The notes beneath the pieces are model-generated. The model did no database searches and was not told the origin of the DNA. It was given only the letters and a program-made list of their open reading frames with translations. From JBGSYJ01 sp041748075 (lineage in GTDB: Bacteria > Acidobacteriota > Thermoanaerobaculia > Gp7-AA8), in NCBI GenBank assembly GCA_041748075.1, contig JBGTDX010000143.1, forward strand, positions 1 through 64,000: 64,000 bases of DNA, given 5' to 3'. Shown here in pieces: positions 17,414-26,236 of this stretch; within the stretch, counting starts at the first letter, position 1, and the number at the start of each line of letters is the position of its first letter. The translations under genes and the position numbers were made by a program.

Positions 17414-17665
17414 AGAGAGTTCCGGGCAGATGGTGTCAGTAACCTCCTGATACGAATGCGTCTAGTCAGAGCATGTAGTACACCATGATCATCAAGAAGC
17501 ATAAGTACTTGAAACAGAAACCATTTCCCCTCTGCATGTAACCGGAATGTCACCGTGCTGGTACAGAAGGTTGACGCAAATCTTCAGATCCTTGAATTGT
17601 TGACCAACCCGATCCGAGGGGAACATCTATTCTCCATCCTCTTCACCGTTCATCCTTCATCCCTG
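17414..17665. other. Intergenic region between TBDR 1 start and TBDR 2 terminator
   Basis: No gene-like frame is visible. The region is locally AT-richer near 17470-17530, which suits a promoter for TBDR 1 on the minus strand, but I could not place convincing -35/-10 boxes. Its right edge (17649-17662) holds two TTCATCC words, half of a family F repeat. Confidence 0.6.
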
Positions 17666-17697
17666 AAAAAAGGGCCCCGGTCTTTCGACCAGGGCCC
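17666..17697 (-). terminator. Rho-independent terminator of TBDR 2
   Basis: Read on the minus strand: GGGCCCTGGTC, loop GAAA, GACCGGGGCCC, then a run of six T. The stem has 11 paired positions with one imperfection, and it begins 27 bases after the TBDR 2 stop codon. Confidence 0.9.
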
Positions 17698-17723
17698 CTG
17701 CTGCCGTGCTGCTGGAATTCTGC

Positions 17724-20660
17724 TCAGAAGCGAATGCCGACCGAGCCCCGGTAGGTGCGCGGGAGCTGGAAGTGCCCCTGTGTTGCCTGCGAAGTCGGAG
17801 TCAACGGATTGCCGAAGTTGCTTCCGAAACGATAGTGCACCCCTTCAACAGGTGTTTCGGTGAACGGGTCGAAGGGAAGCAGCGACGGATCATCACGAGC
17901 CGTCAGGACGGTCGTGTTGCCTCCGACCTGGGCCGACTCGTTGAACGCATTGATGAGCTCACCCTGAACGAACAGCTGAACGCGTCCCAGCGGCAGGCTG
18001 TAATTCAATGCGAGATCCGTCGCGGTGACGTCGTCCCATCGGAACTCGCCTCGCTCGCTGAAGTAATAGGCCTGGCCGGAAGGAACGCCGACGTAGAGGC
18101 CGTCATTCGGCCGGCACACCGGACAGGTAGTGTTGCCCGAGCTCGTCACGTCGATCGCCCCGATTGCCGAGTAGGGCGTACCGGAGTCGAAACGCTGGAG
18201 CAGGCTTACGTTGAAGTTTCCTGCACGCGTCAGCAGATCGTAGCTGGCCCATGCGCGTACTTTGTGTGTCTGATCGGCCGGCAGAAACCCCACCGGGTTG
18301 TTCTGCGCGTAGCCGAGAAACTCGGGATACCAGTTACGACCAACGGAAGCAATCGGCCCGCTGCCGGTCGTTTCACCACCGTGATTGCCTCGCAGCTCCG
18401 ACCAGGTATAGCTACCACCTAGGTCAAGCCGATTGAATACGCGTGCACCGCCCTGGAGAATGACGGCCTGATACTCGCGGACGAAATCATTGCTGTTCTC
18501 AGTCAGGGCAAGATCGAGATCCTCACCTGCCAGCGGATCGAACACGCGTCCGGTCGAAAGGTCTGTGCGTGTGGTGTAGAAGTCGGACCAGTCCCGGTCC
18601 TGATAGTCCACTCTGAGGAATCCGCTCCGACCGACGGAAAACGCGGCCCCGACACTGAATTCGTTCACACCGGGTGAAACCAGCGAGCCGCGGATCTGAC
18701 TCGAAACACCGTTGGTACCACCGCCCAGCAGGAAGTCGCGGCCATCGATCCCGCCAACACTGTCAAACCATGCAAAGATCTGACTGAGAAGTTCCTGAGA
18801 GCTGACGCCCGTAACCGTAGGACCACCGTAGAGCCAGTAGAGAATCGACGGCGAACCGGCTGGCGACGCCGCATCTCCGATGTTTCCATTGGAGATTTTG
18901 GAGACGTACTCGCTGTAGCTGGCATTGAAGCGAATACCTCCGTCGCCGTGCACGTCGTAGATCACTCCCAGTCGCGGACTGATCTTCGAATCGTCAGCCA
19001 CCTTGGCACCCGCACTGTCCCGACCGTCGTTCACATCATAACGGCCACCGATGTTGAAACTGAGGTTACTGTTGAGGTCCCACTTGTCGTTGATGAAGAA
19101 CGACTGGGTCGTGAAGTCATTACCCAGGCTCGACTGAAGGATAGGCCAGTAGATGATGAACCCGGCATTCCGCCCGATACTGGTGACCAGAGAGCCGTCG
19201 TCAGCGCGGGTCGGAGAGGCAAAGGTCCAGACGGTGAAGTCGCTTCCCGACTGGTGGTTGTTGGAAAAGAGCTGCTCGGAAAAGTCTTCGTAACCGGCGA
19301 CGAGGTTGTGCGAGCCAAGTGCGCCGGTTGAAAGGTAATAGGTGCCCTTGAAGGATAGCGCCTCCGTTGCACGAACTTCATCATCACAGGCGCCGCAGAA
19401 CGGAGATGCTCCGCCCTGACCGCCGACAGCAGCGAAGTTGATGTTCGTCGCCGAGACGCGATCGCCGACCGGGCCACCGGATCCGGAGAATGTGAGCGAG
19501 CTGTCCGAGTAGTTGGCTTCGAGCAGCAGGCTGTTCGTCAGGATTCCGCTGTAGCTCACGCTCAACAGGTCCTGCGGTTGATTCTCCGGCCTGGAGAGTG
19601 TACGGGCTTCCCAGCAGCCGGCGCCCGTCAGGCAGCGGTCACTGATTTCATTCTCCAGCTCGAGTATCGAGCCGACGAGTGTATGTTTCGGAGTGACCTG
19701 GCCCGTCAGTTTGCCCTCGAGCCGTCTCTGCTCGGCCGTTGTCGTGTATGGGATCGTGCTCTGATTGAAGAAGTTCGACTGAGCATTCTCGACATACCTT
19801 CCCGCCGTGAAGAACCATAGACGATCGCGGATGATCCGGCCGCCAAGCGTCCCTTCGTAGGTCTCGCTGAGATTGTCGATACGGTTCTCGCCGAGTGGCG
19901 TCGCCTCGTTCCATTTCGGGTTGGTGAGACTGTCGCGCAGCGAACCGCTGAACTCATTGCCTCCGGATTTGGAAACCGCTGTGACGACGCCTCCCGTGAA
20001 GCGACCGTACTCGGCCGAGATCGCGCCGGTCAGAACCGTCGTTTCCTGCAGAGCATCTTCGATAAAGACGTTCAGCGGCTGACCGCGGAGAACTTCGTTC
20101 ACGACCGAACCATTGATGTAGAACGTGCTGTCGTATGAGGGTGCGCCCGAGATCGTCGTGTTCCCTCCCGGGCCATTGTTGTTCACACCCGGCGCAAGAC
20201 TCACGGTCCCGACCAGCGTGCGAGCGAGAGGAAGGTTCTCGACGAGCTCGGCCTTTATGTTCGTCTGAATCTCCTGCGTCTCGACCACGGTGGGAGCATC
20301 GGCCGTGACCGTGATCGCTTCCGCCATCGCTGCCAGCTGGAGATTTGCATCAGCGCGCGCTACGCCCGTGAGCGTTACGTCCACCTGTCTGGTAATCGTG
20401 TTCATGCTCTCCATCTCGAAGGTGACGCTATACGATCCTGGAGGAAGAGCGCCGAAGTTGTAGTTGCCGTTTGTGTCGGAGTAGGTTACGCGGACACCCT
20501 GAAGCGAGGGCGACTGAATCGTCACCGTCACACCGGGAAGCGGCGAACCATCCAACGTCGTATTGCCGGTCAGGCGACCGGTGGTTGCCTGCGCGAACAT
20601 CGCTGCACTCACGAGAAGCATTGCAGCGACAAACATCAGGTACTTACGAAGCGTACGCAT
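17724..20660 (-). CDS. Oar-like TonB-dependent outer-membrane receptor (TBDR 2)
   Basis: 978 residues from the ATG at 20660, which opens a clear signal peptide (MRTLRKYLMFVAAMLL to about residue 24, ending in FAQ); the frame extends nine codons further upstream without support. After it come the carboxypeptidase-regulatory-like domain (about 27-110; LTGNTTLDGSPLPGVTV), the plug with VNNNGPGGNTTISGAPS and AEYGRFTGGVVTAVS, and the barrel ending GSVGIRF. Closely similar in layout to TBDR 3 at 31.5-34.5 kb. A strong terminator follows, so it is likely a single-gene transcript. A CPVC motif in an extracellular-loop region (about residue 865) is not shared by TBDR 1. Confidence 0.92.
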   Translation of the reverse strand: MRTLRKYLMFVAAMLLVSAAMFAQATTGRLTGNTTLDGSPLPGVTVTIQSPSLQGVRVTYSDTNGNYNFGALPPGSYSVTFEMESMNTITRQVDVTLTGVARADANLQLAAMAEAITVTADAPTVVETQEIQTNIKAELVENLPLARTLVGTVSLAPGVNNNGPGGNTTISGAPSYDSTFYINGSVVNEVLRGQPLNVFIEDALQETTVLTGAISAEYGRFTGGVVTAVSKSGGNEFSGSLRDSLTNPKWNEATPLGENRIDNLSETYEGTLGGRIIRDRLWFFTAGRYVENAQSNFFNQSTIPYTTTAEQRRLEGKLTGQVTPKHTLVGSILELENEISDRCLTGAGCWEARTLSRPENQPQDLLSVSYSGILTNSLLLEANYSDSSLTFSGSGGPVGDRVSATNINFAAVGGQGGASPFCGACDDEVRATEALSFKGTYYLSTGALGSHNLVAGYEDFSEQLFSNNHQSGSDFTVWTFASPTRADDGSLVTSIGRNAGFIIYWPILQSSLGNDFTTQSFFINDKWDLNSNLSFNIGGRYDVNDGRDSAGAKVADDSKISPRLGVIYDVHGDGGIRFNASYSEYVSKISNGNIGDAASPAGSPSILYWLYGGPTVTGVSSQELLSQIFAWFDSVGGIDGRDFLLGGGTNGVSSQIRGSLVSPGVNEFSVGAAFSVGRSGFLRVDYQDRDWSDFYTTRTDLSTGRVFDPLAGEDLDLALTENSNDFVREYQAVILQGGARVFNRLDLGGSYTWSELRGNHGGETTGSGPIASVGRNWYPEFLGYAQNNPVGFLPADQTHKVRAWASYDLLTRAGNFNVSLLQRFDSGTPYSAIGAIDVTSSGNTTCPVCRPNDGLYVGVPSGQAYYFSERGEFRWDDVTATDLALNYSLPLGRVQLFVQGELINAFNESAQVGGNTTVLTARDDPSLLPFDPFTETPVEGVHYRFGSNFGNPLTPTSQATQGHFQLPRTYRGSVGIRF

Positions 20661-21241
20661 AGAAAGACCATCCTTTCCTGAGCTCACCCCTCCAGAGAGA
20701 AATGTTGCAGAGCAGTGAACGACTGATAGAATCCGTGGGAGTTTGGTTACAGGTGAGGAAAGAGCTCGGTCAGGTGCAATCCATTCAGTGTCTCCTTTCC
20801 GTTGCGGTTGATCTCGACGGTTTCTAATTGACTCCGTCCCCTCGGGGCTCCCTGCCAGGAGCAGAAACTAAGGGGACACTGAGTAGATTGAAGAGCACTT
20901 CACGCACCATCATCTGCCCGACCGGAAATCCGCACGCACTCGCGATCTCACCGATCGCGATTTCGTGTCGGATTCGATGCGCCGTATTTATGGTTCGGCT
21001 TTTTTGAACAATGCGGCGTCGTCAATGCGGTTACGACAAGAAGACCATCCCGCACATCAAGTGTGTCGACGCAACCATCGCAGCCACATCCCGCGCCTCA
21101 CTACTCATCGCAAGCAGACACAATCCGATCGCATTCACGACATCTCGTGTCACATTCTGGTAACGCCAACGTGACACTGACGTGGCGAGACTGGAAACGA
21201 GGCGTCGCGGAGCTCGACGTGGACAACCCTGAAGATTGAAG
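20661..21241. other. Noncoding region of about 580 bases upstream of TBDR 2
   Basis: I see no convincing gene. It should hold the TBDR 2 promoter (right of 20690, minus strand) and the 3' end of the doxX transcript. Near 21150-21180 a GTGTCAC/GTGACAC inverted repeat spans a 16-base loop. Around 20840-20875 lies CCCCTCGGGG and a later GGGGAC, a weak hairpin. None of the window's recurring repeat families occurs here. Confidence 0.6.
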
Positions 21242-21655
21242 TCAGCGATTGCGCCGCGCGCGCATCTCATCGATGGACGGCTTGCCCGCGCCATGCACCA
21301 GGAACGCAATCGACGAGAACAGCATGATCAGAGCGAGCGCTGCGGGAGGATAACCGCCGGTGCGATGCGCGATCAGAATCGCGATGATGAAGTTGATGAT
21401 CATTACGAGCGAAGCCAGACGAATCCATGCCCCCATGACAATGAGCACTCCGCAGAGGAACTGCGCATAGACCGAAAGAACGGCTGACGCCAGCGGAAAG
21501 GGCGTGCCCCGACCGGCGAGAAAATCACGGAACTCGAGCATCTGCGCCCAACTCACAATGTTGTCTGCCGTCCCGTACATCAGATGAAACCCGACTATCA
21601 GACGGACGAAAAACATCCCGTACTCTTCCCGGCGCTCGAACCAGTCGAAGTTCAT
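21242..21655 (-). CDS. DoxX-family membrane protein
   Basis: 137 residues with four membrane segments (about 14-32, 52-78, 80-98, 105-122), the DoxX layout. The opening EYGMFFVRLIVGFHLMYG is typical of DoxX-like proteins, whose roles range from quinone or thiol redox to oxidative-stress complexes and are often unknown. It is on the same strand as, and 82 bases downstream of, a sulfatase-like/TPR gene, and could share its transcript. A short charged C-terminal tail (MRARRNR) faces the cytoplasm if the usual topology holds. The sequence offers no clue to substrate. Confidence 0.85.
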   Translation of the reverse strand: MNFDWFERREEYGMFFVRLIVGFHLMYGTADNIVSWAQMLEFRDFLAGRGTPFPLASAVLSVYAQFLCGVLIVMGAWIRLASLVMIINFIIAILIAHRTGGYPPAALALIMLFSSIAFLVHGAGKPSIDEMRARRNR

Positions 21656-21737
21656 GAATCCTCCGGCCGTGCACTCTAGCGCGAATGAACCGAGACGAAG
21701 GATCGGAGATGTGAATCTTCAGTCACGAGTCAAGTGG

Positions 21738-23873
21738 CTATTCGAGCCTTTCGGCTCTTCTTCGCCACGCGGCTGCGCGCTCAGGCTCGTCGAGTTGGTC
21801 GAGGGCGTTCGCGGCAAACAGAAACGAACGCTTATCGGGATTCGCGCGAACCATACGCTCGAACGTGGTGTCGGCCTTCGCCTGATCTCCCGTCAGGAGA
21901 TGGACGAGCGCAAGATTCGCATACGCCTGGCGATGACGGGGAAAGTTCTGAATCTCGAGCTCGAAAGCCGCGATCGCCTCGTGCGGCCGATCGAGTCTTG
22001 CGAGCGCATCGCCGCGAATGAACTGGAGCATCTCGATCGGCCCGAGATCTCGCTGTTCTGCCTCACGCGCGACCTCATCGAGTAATCCCATCGCTTCCTG
22101 CAGTCGTCCCTGCTGCACGAACACCTGCGCCAGGACGAGGTTCGCGCGCCGTCGCTCGTACTGATCCGCCGTCGCTTCCCGGGCTCTCGCCTCGGCGCCC
22201 GTGAGATCACCCCGCGCGAGAGCCACGCGTGCCAGCAGTACATTCGTCCCCGCCGGATTCGACTTCTCTCCCAGACGCGCGTGAGCCTCCGCACCGTCGA
22301 GATCTTCCAGCTTGATCAGCAGTGCGCCAAGGGCCAGCCCGAACTCTCCCGCAAGCGACGGAGTCTGCTCGATTGCCTTCCTGTATGCAGCGGCCGCTTC
22401 CTCGAGACGCCCGCTGTTCTCGAGTGTGATCGCCAGCTGGTTCCACGCGTCCGCCAGCCCGGGGTTCTTCGACACGATGTCCCGAAGCGCGGCGATTCCT
22501 TTCAGCTCCTCGCCACTGTTGATGAACCGCATCGCCGCGACCATCGCATCGATCTCATGAATCCGATCCTTCGGATCGGGTAAGGGGCCGGAGCCTGCCG
22601 GAGCTACGGATCCGAGGTAGCCGAGCGCCGAAAGTTTTGCGGCCTCTTCGGGATCGATGTTCAGAGGCGACTCGGCAGCGGTCTCGTAGCGTCTGAGCTC
22701 CTCGCGCATCGCGGCGTAGACTCGCCGTTCGCTCGCGAGAATGTTGTTTTTCTGCCCGGGATCATTCCGCACTGAATAGAGCTCGGGCCGCGGAGCCTGT
22801 ATGAAGTGAAAGTCCTCATCGACCAGCCCGCGCAACTCGCTCCATCCGAGGTGAATTCTTCCGTACAGAGACTCAGCGTAGATAAGGCGCTTTTCCGCCG
22901 GAGGCGTGCCGGTCAGCGACCGCCCTTCGATTCCCAGGGGCGAATTCAGCCCCAGCAGTTCCGTGACAGTGGGGAAAAGATCGATCAGTCCGACCGGCCT
23001 CTCGATCGTCTCTCCCCTTCTGTCGGAACCGGGAAGTTTCACGATGAGTGGAATCTGGATTGCCTCCCGGTAGATGAAGATTCCGTGCTCCGTCTCTCCA
23101 TGATCCCCGAGCCCTTCGCCATGGTCGGAGAGAAAGAAGACGATCGCTTTGTCGTAAATCCCGTCCCGTTTGAGTTGCTCGATGAACGCTCCCACGATGG
23201 CGTCCGAGGCCGCGATCTCCCCGTCGTAAGGGTTGTCCGCATAACGGCTCCGGAAAGGCTCAGGCGCTTCGTAGGGAGAGTGGGGCTCAAACAGGTGAAG
23301 CATGAAGAAGAAAGGACTCGAAGCGTACGACGTGATCCACCGATTTGCGATCGCGGCCGTGAGATCGCCCGAACGCTGCAACGATCCAGTCGCCGCGCCG
23401 GTCCTTGACTCGATCGCATCATCATAGAAGTCGAAGCCGTCAGCGATACCGGTTGAAGAACGGAGCACGTAGGCCGAAACAGCCGCCCCCGTCGCGTACC
23501 CCTGATCTTTCAGAAGTCTCGGGATCGTCACGCGCCGCGAGCCATCGAACCGGTATCCGATGTTGTTCCGTACGTTCACCTCTCGAGGAAGAAGCCCTGT
23601 GAGCATCGACACATGCGAGGGTAGCGTCAGAGGAACGTGCGCATAGGCGCTCGTAAAGAGAATACCGTCCGAACGGAGCGCGTCGATGTGCGGCGTTTCG
23701 ACGCCCCGATAGCCATATGCCGGCAACCGGTCCGAACGGAGCGTGTCGACCGAGATGATGATGACCGGCGCATCAGGGTAGGTGCGGGGTCCGGCAGATT
23801 CGCGATTGCACGCTATGGAGCCGATGAGGATCGACACCATCGACAGATATCGCATCAGCCTCGAAGATTTCAT
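21738..23873 (-). CDS. Sulfatase-like (alkaline phosphatase superfamily) lipoprotein with TPR repeats, copy 1
   Basis: 711 residues from ATG 23873 (a TTG at 23885 and an ATG at 23855 are alternatives). A lipobox ends at Cys22 (GSIAC), so the protein is probably a periplasmic lipoprotein. The catalytic domain (about 35-400) has the metal-binding VDTLRSDRLPAYGY and LSDHGEGLGDHGE. At the nucleophile site, where sulfatases have C/S-x-P-S-R, it reads TLPSH (Thr83), so formylglycine chemistry is not expected. A linker with DPEEAAKLSALGYLGS leads into about seven TPR units (about 455-705). Expected role: phospho- or sulfo-ester transfer or hydrolysis on a surface polymer, scaffolded by TPRs; the substrate is unknown. 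Confidence 0.85.
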   Translation of the reverse strand: MKSSRLMRYLSMVSILIGSIACNRESAGPRTYPDAPVIIISVDTLRSDRLPAYGYRGVETPHIDALRSDGILFTSAYAHVPLTLPSHVSMLTGLLPREVNVRNNIGYRFDGSRRVTIPRLLKDQGYATGAAVSAYVLRSSTGIADGFDFYDDAIESRTGAATGSLQRSGDLTAAIANRWITSYASSPFFFMLHLFEPHSPYEAPEPFRSRYADNPYDGEIAASDAIVGAFIEQLKRDGIYDKAIVFFLSDHGEGLGDHGETEHGIFIYREAIQIPLIVKLPGSDRRGETIERPVGLIDLFPTVTELLGLNSPLGIEGRSLTGTPPAEKRLIYAESLYGRIHLGWSELRGLVDEDFHFIQAPRPELYSVRNDPGQKNNILASERRVYAAMREELRRYETAAESPLNIDPEEAAKLSALGYLGSVAPAGSGPLPDPKDRIHEIDAMVAAMRFINSGEELKGIAALRDIVSKNPGLADAWNQLAITLENSGRLEEAAAAYRKAIEQTPSLAGEFGLALGALLIKLEDLDGAEAHARLGEKSNPAGTNVLLARVALARGDLTGAEARAREATADQYERRRANLVLAQVFVQQGRLQEAMGLLDEVAREAEQRDLGPIEMLQFIRGDALARLDRPHEAIAAFELEIQNFPRHRQAYANLALVHLLTGDQAKADTTFERMVRANPDKRSFLFAANALDQLDEPERAAAWRRRAERLE

Positions 23874-23924
23874 CCGCAATCGCAACGGTGAGGCAGAACC
23901 AACAATTTCAAACGAAGCGTGTTG

Positions 23925-24055
23925 TGGCAGGGGATTCCCGTTTCCTGCCTCTCGTTAGGTGAAAATACGACGAAGGCAGGGCGTTGGAACGCCCTGCCAC
24001 AACTGCACCGTCAACAGTCTCGGAACAAGGGCCTGATGCCCTGCGTTAGGTACGG
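23925..24055. repeat. Family I repeat cluster with GGCAGGGCG hairpin
   Basis: Between two divergent sulfatase-like genes. It has a perfect hairpin GGCAGGGCGTT/AACGCCCTGCC (23976-23998), a partial copy GTGGCAGGGGATTCCC (23925-23940) and a related AGGGCCTGATGCCCT hairpin (24028-24042). The words CTCGTTAGGT and GCGTTAGGT recur after two of them. It occupies most of the shared promoter region, so it probably lies in a 5' leader. Confidence 0.7.
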
Positions 24056-24057
24056 CG

Positions 24058-26163
24058 ATGAAACTCACCGGTGTGCTCGTCTCGTTGACTCTCTTCGCCC
24101 TCTCCTGCGGACGCGGTGAGACGGAAGTCTCGCAGCCTGTGGCGGACGTCCCTGTTTTCATCATCTCGATCGATACGCTCAGATCCGACCGTTTGCCCGC
24201 CTACAGCTACGAAAATGGCTCGACCCCCGCCATCGATTCATTCCGCAGGGACGCCATCCTGTTCGAACACGCCTTCGCCCAGTGCCCCCTGACCCTTCCT
24301 TCGCACGCGTCACTCTTCACCGGCGAACTGCCCTACGTCCATGGTGTGCGAAACAATCTCGGCTATCCGCTCGAGCCGTCCCATCCCTCACTCGCTTCGA
24401 TTCTCAAGGAAAGCGGCTATCAGACGGGCGCTGCGGTCTCGACATTCGTCCTTCGAAAGGAAACCGGCATCGCTGCAGGATTCGACTTCTACGACGACTT
24501 CATGACCCACTCCCCCCTCGAATCGGCGACCTCATGGCAGCGCGACGGAGATCTCTCCCGTCAGGCACTCACCCGCTGGATCGAATCGGCGGGGGCAGGC
24601 AGGAAGATCTTCGGATTTCTGCATCTCTACGAACCACACAGCCCCTACACACCGCCAGCTCCGTACTCGAACGCGGCGGATCCATACGACGGCGAGATCT
24701 CCTATGCCGACGCCATCGTCGGACGTTTCCTGGAGGACCTCAAGGCCCGAGGTCTCTACGACTCGGCGCTCATCCTGATTCTGTCCGACCATGGCGAGGG
24801 GCTCGGAGAGCACGGCGAGAAGGAGCATGGAATCTTCGTTTATCGGGAATCGATTCAGGTGCCCCTGCTCGTGAAGCTCCCTCTTCAGGCGAGGGCAGGA
24901 GAATCCGTGGCAAGGACTGTTTCGCTGACCGACGTGTTCGACACGGTTCTCGAGACGACAGGATCGACGCGTGATCGGAAGGGCATCAGCCTGCTGGCAG
25001 CGCCGCCCGCTGAAAATCGAACTGTGTACAGCGAAAGCTACTACCCGCGCCTCCAGTACGGATGGAGCGAGCTGATCTCGATGATCGGGCCCGAGTTCCA
25101 TTACATCCACGCCCCTCGCGTCGAGCTCTATCGCTATAGAAGCGATGCGGCGGAACTTACCAATGTCGCGGCAGAGAACCGACGCGACCTCGTCCCCTTC
25201 CGCCAGGAGATCCAGCGAATCGCCGATACTCACCCCTTCGCAGAGCCCCGCGTGGCCGATCCCGAAGACGTCAAAAAGCTCGCCGCACTCGGCTACCTCG
25301 GATCCACCTCTTCCGCTTCCGGCCCGCTTCCGGATCCCAAGGACAAGCTCGACATCCTTCGCACATTCGGCGAGGCAAACGATTGGTTCCGGACGGGACA
25401 GTACGCCCGCGTCATCGCAGTGATGGAGCCGCTGCTGAAGGAGAGCCCAGACTTCATCAGCGGATGGGGAGTCCTCGCACAGTCCTACCGCAAGCTGGGA
25501 AGACTCGAGCTTGCCCTCGGGACTCTTCGCAAGCAGATGAATCAGTCGAATGGTAACGCCCAGGTTGCACTCGCGATCGCCGAGCTGCTCGTCGAGATGA
25601 AGCGTTACGACGAGGCCAGAGATCATGCGATGCTCGCGAAGGGCACCGGAGGCGTATTCGTGAATGAGATGCTGGCGAGCATCGCACTGGCCGAGAACGA
25701 CCTTGCCGCGGCGGAGCATGCCGCGCAGGAGAGCCTCGCGGCGGAGCCCGACCGCATCCAGGCGTTGATGATGCTCTCGCAGGTCCGACGCCTCCAGAAG
25801 CGTCCAGCCGACGAGCTCGCGCTGCTGCAACGGGCCAGGGATGTCGTTCAACGAAGAAGCCTTCCCCCGATCCGCGATCTCGAACTGCGACGCGGCGAGA
25901 CGCTGCTGCAGGCGAGAAGGGTACTCGAAGCAGAGGAAGCGTTCCGCGCGGAGACCAACGCCTTCCCGGCCAATCTTCAGGCCTGGGCGAACCTCGCACT
26001 CGTCGTCGGAGCGCAGGGACGACGCACGGAGGCTCGAACGATTCTCGACGAAGCTATCCGCCGCAATCCCGGCCGCGCCTCAGGCGAGCTGGCCGTTCAG
26101 GCGCTGCTCGCAATGAACGATGAAGAGGGTGCGCGGGAGTTGCGCGCAAGACTCGGACGCTGA
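24058..26163 (+). CDS. Sulfatase-like lipoprotein with TPR repeats, copy 2
   Basis: 701 residues; the only copy on the plus strand, divergent from copy 1. Lipobox at ALSC (Cys17). Catalytic domain about 32-390, with IDTLRSDRLPAYSY, nucleophile-site CPLTLPSH (Thr79; a Cys lies three residues earlier but not in the C-x-P-S-R register), GVRNNLGY, and ILSDHGEGLGEHGE. A DPEDVKKLAALGYLGS linker precedes TPRs (about 445-695). No sulfatase-maturing enzyme gene is in the window. Expression is probably from the region filled by the family I hairpins. Confidence 0.85.
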   Translation: MKLTGVLVSLTLFALSCGRGETEVSQPVADVPVFIISIDTLRSDRLPAYSYENGSTPAIDSFRRDAILFEHAFAQCPLTLPSHASLFTGELPYVHGVRNNLGYPLEPSHPSLASILKESGYQTGAAVSTFVLRKETGIAAGFDFYDDFMTHSPLESATSWQRDGDLSRQALTRWIESAGAGRKIFGFLHLYEPHSPYTPPAPYSNAADPYDGEISYADAIVGRFLEDLKARGLYDSALILILSDHGEGLGEHGEKEHGIFVYRESIQVPLLVKLPLQARAGESVARTVSLTDVFDTVLETTGSTRDRKGISLLAAPPAENRTVYSESYYPRLQYGWSELISMIGPEFHYIHAPRVELYRYRSDAAELTNVAAENRRDLVPFRQEIQRIADTHPFAEPRVADPEDVKKLAALGYLGSTSSASGPLPDPKDKLDILRTFGEANDWFRTGQYARVIAVMEPLLKESPDFISGWGVLAQSYRKLGRLELALGTLRKQMNQSNGNAQVALAIAELLVEMKRYDEARDHAMLAKGTGGVFVNEMLASIALAENDLAAAEHAAQESLAAEPDRIQALMMLSQVRRLQKRPADELALLQRARDVVQRRSLPPIRDLELRRGETLLQARRVLEAEEAFRAETNAFPANLQAWANLALVVGAQGRRTEARTILDEAIRRNPGRASGELAVQALLAMNDEEGARELRARLGR

Positions 26164-26236
26164 GACTCGCGCCTCTAGCTTCTCATCGCCCGTACTGCCG
26201 GCTTACGCGTGCCCGCAAATTCGGGGAGGGTAAGAG

